Assembly (NCBI GenBank): GCA_900455155.1
Contig: UGUC01000002.1
Span: 2,437,012 to 2,501,011 of the forward strand
Reading direction: 5' to 3'
Origin: Providencia stuartii
GTDB lineage: Bacteria; Pseudomonadota; Gammaproteobacteria; Enterobacterales; Enterobacteriaceae
DNA: 64,000 nucleotides
Every line of letters begins with the position of its first letter. The stretch's first letter is position 1. This document shows, piece after piece, positions 54,908-64,000 of this stretch. The notes under the pieces are model-generated. The model was not told the DNA's origin and made no database searches. It saw only the letters and a list, made by a program, of their open reading frames with translations. Position numbers and translations under genes: made by a program.

Positions 54908-56278
54908 ATGCAAAGTAGTAAAAAAAATCAACTCAGAAAGGGACTGAGTGTCAGGCACATTCGCTTTATGGCCTTAGGGTCAGCGATTGGTACAGGCCTC
55001 TTTTATGGCTCCGCTTCAGCCATACAAGCAGCCGGCCCCGCAGTGCTCATCGCTTATATGATAGGGGGCGCTGCCGTTTTTATGGTTATGCGTGCTTTAG
55101 GTGAAATGGCGGTTCATAACCCAGTTCCAGGGTCATTTTCTCACTATGCCAGCCACTATATGGGGCCATTAGCAGGCTTTCTAACCGGATGGAACTATGT
55201 TTTCGAAATGCTGGTTGTCTGCCTTGCAGATATCACCGCCTTCGGGATGTATATGGGCTTTTGGTTCCCTCATGTTGATCAATGGGTATGGGTACTCAGC
55301 ATCGTTTTATTTATCGGTGCGTTGAATTTATGTCACGTTAAAATATTTGGTGAGCTTGAATTCTGGTTATCGATAGTCAAAGTGACCGCGATTATTGCCA
55401 TGATTATCGGTGGTGCCTTCTTAATGTTCTACGGTTTTGGTAAAGAGACAGACCACGCTGTCGGCTTGCAAAACCTATGGGAACATGGTGGTTTTATGCC
55501 GCATGGCATTACTGGCGTTATTGCCTCTCTCGCCATTGTTATGTTTGCATTTGGTGGGATTGAAGTGATTGGTATCACCGCAAGCGAAGCTCAAAACCCA
55601 GAGAAAACCATCCCTAAAGCAATTAATGCCGTGCCTATTAGGATCTTGCTATTCTATGGTTTAACACTCTTTATCTTAATGTGTATCTATCCATGGAACC
55701 AAATTGGGCAAAACGGTAGCCCATTCGTGCAAATTTTTTCTAGTCTGAATATTTCTTCTGCCGCAAACATTCTAAACATCGTTGTTATCACTGCCGCCAT
55801 TTCGGCCATTAACAGTGATATTTTTGGTGCTGGTCGAATGATGTACGGCATGGCTCAAGATAAACAAGCACCTAGCGCTTTCACTAAGTTGACACGCAAT
55901 GGTGTGCCATGGGTAACCGTCTTGGTGATGTCAGCCGTTATGCTGCTTGGCGTATACTTAAATTACCTTTTACCTGAGCGAATTTTCGTGATTATTGCTT
56001 CAATTGCAACATTTGCCACTGTTTGGGTATGGTTAATGATCTTGCTTTCGCAGGTTGCTATGCGCCGTAAAATGAGCCAAGAAGAGGTTAAACAGCTCAA
56101 GTTCCCTGTACCATTTTGGCCGGTCGGCCCTATGGTGACGATTGCCTTTATGGTATTTGTTATCGCATTACTTGGGTTCTTTGAAAACACACGAGTGGCT
56201 TTAATCGTCGGTTGTGTTTGGGTTGTGATACTTACTGTTGCCTACTTTATAATGCGCGATTACCAAAAAAATAATTAA
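54908..56278 (+). CDS. Amino acid permease, APC family (ProY-like), 456 aa
   Basis: Twelve-helix inner-membrane amino acid:proton symporter. N-terminal [20 protein letters not shown] is the AAT-family signature, helix 1 glycine motif included; [40 protein letters not shown] and [17 protein letters not shown] follow. Nearest in my memory is E. coli ProY (similar length and loops). Substrate (proline, histidine or another) unproven. Single-gene unit with its own terminator. Confidence 0.88.
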   Translation: MQSSKKNQLRKGLSVRHIRFMALGSAIGTGLFYGSASAIQAAGPAVLIAYMIGGAAVFMVMRALGEMAVHNPVPGSFSHYASHYMGPLAGFLTGWNYVFEMLVVCLADITAFGMYMGFWFPHVDQWVWVLSIVLFIGALNLCHVKIFGELEFWLSIVKVTAIIAMIIGGAFLMFYGFGKETDHAVGLQNLWEHGGFMPHGITGVIASLAIVMFAFGGIEVIGITASEAQNPEKTIPKAINAVPIRILLFYGLTLFILMCIYPWNQIGQNGSPFVQIFSSLNISSAANILNIVVITAAISAINSDIFGAGRMMYGMAQDKQAPSAFTKLTRNGVPWVTVLVMSAVMLLGVYLNYLLPERIFVIIASIATFATVWVWLMILLSQVAMRRKMSQEEVKQLKFPVPFWPVGPMVTIAFMVFVIALLGFFENTRVALIVGCVWVVILTVAYFIMRDYQKNN

Positions 56279-56305
56279 AATAATCCTATCTGCAAAACAC
56301 AACAT

Positions 56306-56330
56306 AACGCCCCATCATTGATGGGGCGTT
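56306..56330. terminator. Terminator after permease gene
   Basis: AACGCCCCAT / ATGGGGCGTT, 10-base stem, 5-base loop, then TTATC. It also lies just beyond the stop of the convergent C-S lyase gene. Confidence 0.88.
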
Positions 56331-56336
56331 TTATCA

Positions 56337-57515
56337 TTAACTTTCTAATTCAAGAGCCTGCTCAAGGTCGGCAATCAAATCATTTACATCCTCTAGTCCA
56401 ATCGATAATCTCAGTAATCCATCACTTATCCCATAATATTGTCGTTCTTCTGGTGTATAAGTTGAATGTGTCATACTTGCAGGGTGTTGTGCTAAGGATT
56501 CACAATCCCCCCAAGCTCACTGCTCGTGAAAATAGCGTTAAACGATTTAAAAAGCGTTTACCTGATTCCATACCGCCTTTAATTTCACAGGCAATCATGC
56601 CGCCAGGTAATTTCATTTGTTTTTTGGCTAGCTCATATTGTTTAAAGCTCGGCAAGCCTGGATAAATGACAAATGCAATTTTAGGATGAGAAGAGAGATA
56701 TTGTGCTATCTGTTGAGCGCTCTTCACAATACGCTCCATACGAACAGAGAGCGTTTTCATTCCTCGCATAATCAAACTCGCATCATGAGGTGATAAACAC
56801 GCTCCCGTCATATCTTTTAACCCAACTAGCCGGATCTGCTTCGCTATTTCCTTTGTTGTTATGGCTGCGCCTGCAATAACATCACCATGACCACTCATAT
56901 ACTTGGTTAATGAATGGATCACAATATCAACGCCTAAAGTGATTGGCTTTTGTAGATAAGGAGTACAATAGGTGTTATCAACAACGACAATAATATTATG
57001 CCTCCTTTGCAACTATTCGTTACCGCTTGTATATCCACCAAGCGCATATCAGGATTAGCTGGGGATTCAAAAAAAATCATTTTCGTCTTTTTGCTGATCG
57101 CTTGAGCTACATTTTAGGGTCACTCATATCAATGTGGCGTACCTGAATACCGAATCGCTCGAGTCCATTATGAAAAAGGAATAAGTACACCCATAAACCG
57201 TCATAATCAACTAATAGCTCATCACCTGGGTTCATTAGAGACCAAAAAGTCGATGTAATGGCTCCCATTCCTGACGAAAATACAAATCGCTGCTTCACCT
57301 TCTTCTAAATCAGCGAGCCTTTTTTCTAACAAATCTAGCGTAGGATTATTAATTCTTGTGTAAATATACCCTTCTTTATCACCACTGAAACAGGCGGCTC
57401 CCTCTTCCGCACTGCTAAATGAATAAGTTGAGGTTTGATATATAGGCGGAACCAACGCCCCTTTGTTTTCACGCTGATCATAAAAACTGTGTATTATTCG
57501 AGTATCAAAAAGCAT
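56337..57515 (-). CDS. Methionine gamma-lyase-like PLP C-S lyase; frame broken several times
   Basis: Cys/Met metabolism PLP family. Recognisable pieces in order: [89 protein letters not shown] (active-site Cys seen in methionine gamma-lyases), [15 protein letters not shown] with the PLP Lys, and, past another break, [18 protein letters not shown]. Breaks: A run 57284-57286, around 57170-57200 (two small losses), T run 57112-57115, 57014-57030 (two extra bases), C run 56507-56512. The sum restores a 392-residue enzyme, family size. Methionine or homocysteine/cysteine cleavage with release of thiol or sulfide is likely. Third gene of the SQR unit. Confidence 0.82.
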
Positions 57516-57551
57516 TCCTCTGATTTAAGCTCATACCACTCTCCTAAAAAA

Positions 57552-57944
57552 TTACTTCTCATTGGATTGAGGTATCCTAGAACCCATAATCTGCAACGTT
57601 CTTAATAGGATACTAATCCCCCGTAAAGTATTTGGATCTTTTAACAAGCTATAAACTGAACGAAAATTATGCGTTTTATCATCATATATCGCCTCCATCT
57701 TAGCCATGTTATATGCCGTTCCTAGCTCCCAAACTGGCGTTAACGTGTCTTCGAATGAATTGGATAATTTTTCAACCGTACCTAAATCAAGAATATCAAC
57801 AAGGTCAGAAACTAAAGAAAGTAGATCAACGATATTATCTAAGCGTTTTAAATGCAGCAGTGGTGATATTTTCTCGGCGAAATGATCTACAGACTCTGAA
57901 TTAAGTAGCTCAATAAGTTTGGAGTGCGTATTTTCATTTGACAT
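57552..57944 (-). CDS. DUF1641 protein, 130 aa
   Basis: All-helical protein of the DUF1641 family (LIELLNSESVDHFAEKISPL; VDLLSLVSDLVDILDLGTVE; FRSVYSLLKDPNTLRGISIL). DUF1641 genes are often found next to FAD-dependent sulfide:quinone reductase-like genes; here it begins 13 bases after such a gene. Biochemical role unknown; an accessory subunit or membrane-association factor is a guess. Confidence 0.8.
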   Translation of the reverse strand: MSNENTHSKLIELLNSESVDHFAEKISPLLHLKRLDNIVDLLSLVSDLVDILDLGTVEKLSNSFEDTLTPVWELGTAYNMAKMEAIYDDKTHNFRSVYSLLKDPNTLRGISILLRTLQIMGSRIPQSNEK

Positions 57945-57957
57945 GATAATTACCCTC

Positions 57958-59146
57958 TTACACTAAACCACGGATAGCAGCCCAATAAAGACCTCTATTG
58001 AAACTATTTCTGAGTAGTCCTCCCACCTTAGTTGCAGGTATTGGGATAACATCATGTTTATAGTCATACTGTAATGGCATACCTGCATTTAATCCCATTT
58101 GAGCAACGGCTTGTACACGCCCATCATAAATAGCCGCAGGATAACCATAAGTTAATTCACCAAAAATATTATCAGCAATAATCCCAGCTTGGTTATGACA
58201 GCTCCCTCCTGCTTTACTGATAGGCAAATCAACGGTATCACCGATTACATACACTCCATCTGTGCCGTAGACTTGCATGGTTTCATGATCTGTTGGGAGC
58301 CAGCCTTCACCATTATTGTGCTCACTTAAGCCTGTATTAATCACAGCTTCAACAGCTGTAATTGGCGGAGTGCTAATTAAAATATCAAAAGGCTGCTCAT
58401 CACCTTCTTGTGAATAAGCGACTTTCTTGTCTGGATCTACTTTACTTAATGTAAAACCTCGTTGGGCTTTAATATTTTTTATATTAAAAATCTCAGGGAT
58501 AGCTTCACAAACAGGTTGTTGAAGGAAAAGGCAATTACGTAATAATTGAGAGACTGTCGGGTAGGTGTATACAATTTCAATATTGTCTCTTACGCGACGT
58601 TTACGTAAAAATTCATCTAACATCAATGTCGTTTCCATTGGTGCGATACCACATTGATGAGGAACATTTGGCGTTTCAGGAAATGATACGGTGATAAAGA
58701 TCCTACCTTTTTCAATTTTTGATAATTGATCTGCTAACTTTCTTGCTGGCTCATAAGAATAGAAGTGGTTACCTATTTCTTTTAACCCTTCTATTCTATC
58801 TGGCCTAGGAACACATCCTGTTGCGATAACTAAGTAATCATAATTTAAAGTCTTACCGCTATTTGACTTTAGTTCTTTATTTTTAAAGTCAAAGGACTCA
58901 ATTTTATCAATCACTAAATTAATTTCGGGCCGTAATAACGATCGTTCATGGCGACTTAACTCCTCTTTAAAGAATAAGTTAAATGCAACATACATAAAAG
59001 CTGGTTTATAATAATGAGTAGGGTTATCAGTCCACTAATGTTATTTTTATTTTTTTAGAAAAAATATCCTTATTAAGTTTCCTTGCAAGGATATTCGCTA
59101 ACATTGTACCACCTGTACCACCACCGACTATGACGATATGCTTCAT
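57958..59146 (-). CDS. Sulfide:quinone oxidoreductase-like flavoprotein; frame broken once
   Basis: FAD-dependent pyridine nucleotide-disulfide reductase fold. The N-terminus KHIVIVGGGTGGTMLANILA is the FAD-binding GxGxxG; LVIATGCVPRPDRIEGLKEI and the C-terminal SKAGGSCHNQAGIIADNI carry cysteines at positions used by SQR, and VIGDTVDLPISKAGG is the second FAD motif. One extra base near 59029 breaks the frame after KIKITLVD; dropping it gives VDDNPTHYYKPAFMYVAFNL, an SQR-like run, and 395 residues. ATG 59146 follows AGGTGGG. Heads an operon with DUF1641 and the C-S lyase, fitting sulfide disposal to the quinone pool. Confidence 0.83.
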
Positions 59147-59525
59147 ACTTTAACCCACCTATTATTTAAGTTGTGTTAAATCGTTATCATATAGATATAT
59201 AAATATAGTTTAATTTAATTAATTCGCCATACATTTAATTAATAATTAATATTCATCCACCAAATAAAACTAATTACATTCAGTGAATTATCATTAAATA
59301 AAAATAAGCAAGATTATAGTTATCTTTATTTTTAATTACCGAATGAAAATAATAACATTCATTTTAAGACTAACTTATTTATACAGTCTAATAATAAATA
59401 TTTGTTTTTAGCCAAATAAACATTATCAGCAACTGACATATCGATAATGTTTATCGTAAGAGCAGAATAACTATAAATGGCTTTTTAAGTATGAAATTAC
59501 TAATAGGTAGGTACTCAAATAATTT
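59147..59525. other. Intergenic region, very A+T rich
   Basis: About 380 bases between the SQR-like start and the yafD stop, both minus strand. It should carry the SQR operon promoter. No ORF, RNA or operator recognised. Confidence 0.5.
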
Positions 59526-60375
59526 TTATACTAAGTCAAACTGAGTAATAATTGGGTTATGATCTGAAGCATCTGTGTTTGTGACATAACAATCTTTCAC
59601 TTTTAAGCCTCTATAAAAGAGATAATCCAAAGGCCGTCCAAACGCTTTAGTGCGCTGATCAGTATCATAGTTAACCTCTTTAAGCCCCACGCTTCTAACA
59701 AAGCGTTTTAAGGCGTTAACCCTTTGGCGGCTCCACGCATTAAAATCTCCAGCCAAAAGTACAGGGCCAACGTGTTTCGATATATGCTCACCTAAATTTA
59801 CTTAATTGCCTTGTATAAACATCAACACCAAAACTAAAGTTTATGGCATGCACATTTGCAACCATCAAATGCTCCCCATTAGGCAAGGGATAAACTGTTA
59901 TCAATGCCGATTTTGCTAAAACGCAATAACGGCTCTTTTTCGCGTAGCGGGCAACAGTAGATAGGATGAGCAGTTGCTAATGTCATTACGCCAGCAGGAT
60001 GCTGAGAAAAAGGCAACGCGGGCACTTGATCTGCTATCAGTTTGTGGGAGGCTGCGAATGAAATAAGCTCAGGCGACATTTGAGCTTCTTGAAGTAGAAT
60101 CAGTTTTTTTATCTTTAACTAACTCATTAAGGACCTTTTTCCAGTTAGGTCGCTGTTGCTTATAAATATTCCATGTCACAACATCTAAGGTTTCTCCCGC
60201 CGCAAATAGGGGAAGCCCCACGGGTAATGATTCTCCTAACATATGTACCAGGCATTGGCTGAATACGTTTAGCGGGTTGACCTGCAATATATCTGACAGA
60301 ATAGGTTCTTTTCGCCACGTTTCTGATCCCTACAAAATTAGAAGTTAAAAGCATTTTAGCAATTTTATAAACCAT
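59526..60375 (-). CDS. yafD: YafD-like endonuclease/exonuclease/phosphatase family protein; frame broken four times
   Basis: EEP-fold protein close to E. coli YafD along its length: [115 protein letters not shown] (catalytic Asp-His). Breaks lie near 60241-60246, in the T run 60104-60110, the T run 59911-59914 and the A run 59794-59796; fixing them gives about 281 residues. Biological substrate unknown. It lies beside the rRNA operon. Confidence 0.87.
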
Positions 60376-60570
60376 ATGGCTTGTAGTATATCAAACCTAC
60401 CCTGTTATATCTTATGTAGTTAAGGCTAAACTCCACTGATAATTATCTGTTCATTAACCATTTCTGAATTATTCATAGCATTTTGCAAGCATCAAACACA
60501 TGGTTTGCGCTAAGCAGGTTCATAATCTATTGAAGAAATGTAGTATGCAGGAAGAGGTTAAAGCACAGAT

Positions 60571-60602
60571 AAAAAAGCCCCGTGAGTTATCTCACGGGGC
60601 TT
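60571..60602 (-). terminator. Rho-independent terminator of the rRNA operon
   Basis: AAGCCCCGTGAG / CTCACGGGGCTT with a TTAT/ATAA loop, followed on the minus strand by six T. Placed 7 bases after the tRNA-Asp CCA end. Confidence 0.95.
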
Positions 60603-60608
60603 GATAAG

Positions 60609-60685
60609 TGGCGGAACGGACGGGACTCGAACCCGCGACCCCCTGCGTGACAGGCAGGTATTCTAACCAACTGAACTACCGCTCC
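60609..60685 (-). tRNA. tRNA-Asp (GTC anticodon)
   Basis: 77 nt with encoded CCA. On the minus strand it begins GGAGCGGTAGTTCAGTTGGT, anticodon loop CCTGTCACG (GTC), T arm GGGTTCGAGTCCCGT, acceptor end CGTTCCGCCA. Last gene of the rRNA operon, as in several enterobacterial rrn operons. Confidence 0.97.
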
Positions 60686-60738
60686 ACTTATTCTTCGCCT
60701 TTCGGCTGCTTACCGCTCTGCGATAAGTCTTCAATTTG

Positions 60739-60858
60739 ATGTCTGGCAGTTCCCTACTCTCACATGGGGAGACCCCACACTACCATCGGCGCTACGGCGT
60801 TTCACTGCTGAGTTCGGCATGGGGTCAGGTGGGACCACCGCGCTATTGCCGCCAGACA
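60739..60858 (-). rRNA. rrf: 5S ribosomal RNA
   Basis: 120 nt, minus strand, beginning TGTCTGGCGGCAATAGCGCG and ending GGGAACTGCCAGACAT, whose ends pair as helix I. Contains the conserved CCCATGCCGAACTCAG loop. Confidence 0.97.
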
Positions 60859-60985
60859 AATTCGGTTTCGTTCCCGTTCGCGTCTACACCGCAAACCAGA
60901 ACTGCAATCTTGAACAAGCTGATTTTCTCGCACCACTCTCTCGTGCGCTTCAACAATCGTCTCTCTAAAACACCTTCGGTGTTGT

Positions 60986-64000
<3,015 letters not shown>

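Overview
The window is an A+T-rich enterobacterial chromosome segment. Gene content and order (mutS-rpoS-nlpD-pcm-surE-truD-ispF-ispD-ftsB next to cysCNDG), a helix-25 intervening sequence in the 23S rRNA gene and a chromosomal tet(B) cluster suggest Morganellaceae, most likely Providencia. A trehalose PTS operon fits P. stuartii, the commonly trehalose-positive species. The species call is inference; the order-level call is firm.

Layout. 1-3.3 kb: end of a purine permease gene, a small unknown protein, a periplasmic lactonase and a RidA protein. 3.4-12.9 kb: the cargo gene set of transposon Tn10 (tetD, tetC, tetA(B), tetR(B), an ArsR regulator, an ACT protein, an ABM monooxygenase, gltS) without IS10 at either side. 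tetD runs on as a Rob-like protein with an effector domain, and gltS is followed by a LysR regulator, a D-amino-acid dehydrogenase and a second RidA. 13-15.2 kb: a DUF1471 protein and a ThDP 2-oxo-acid decarboxylase. 15.6-26.6 kb: an accessory block with an Eag chaperone, a PAAR-Rhs toxin with an AHH-like nuclease tip, its immunity gene, two displaced tip/immunity cassettes, an IS3 element interrupted by an IS110/IS1111-type element, and a truncated integrase. 26.9-36.7 kb: mutS, miaE, rpoS, nlpD, pcm, surE, truD, ispF, ispD, ftsB. 37-41.5 kb: cysC, cysN, cysD, cysG. 41.8-49.1 kb: treR, treB, a GH65 phosphorylase, beta-phosphoglucomutase and a sugar porin. 49.2-54.8 kb: cysH, cysI, cysJ, queD, queE. 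54.9-60.4 kb: an amino acid permease, a methionine gamma-lyase-like gene, a DUF1641 protein, a sulfide:quinone reductase-like flavoprotein and yafD. 60.6-64 kb: the distal end of a ribosomal RNA operon on the minus strand (23S, 5S, tRNA-Asp, terminator).

How the genes work together. cysDNC and cysHIJ, with cysG supplying siroheme, make a complete sulfate-to-sulfide route. The SQR/DUF1641/C-S lyase operon probably handles the opposite flow, release and oxidation of sulfide. The trehalose operon looks phosphorolytic (PTS import, trehalose-6-phosphate phosphorolysis, beta-G1P mutase) instead of using the usual enterobacterial TreC hydrolase. The D-amino-acid dehydrogenase and RidA form an imine-producing and imine-clearing pair beside a glutamate carrier.

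Sequence quality. About fifteen genes have broken frames. Nearly all breaks are one-base length changes in short homopolymers, and restoring one base gives the exact length expected for the family (TetA 401, SurE 253, NlpD 355, CysJ 601 residues). Most are probably base-calling errors. True decay is better supported for the second rhs tip (three nonsense codons), the IS3 orfA and perhaps treB (10-base deletion).
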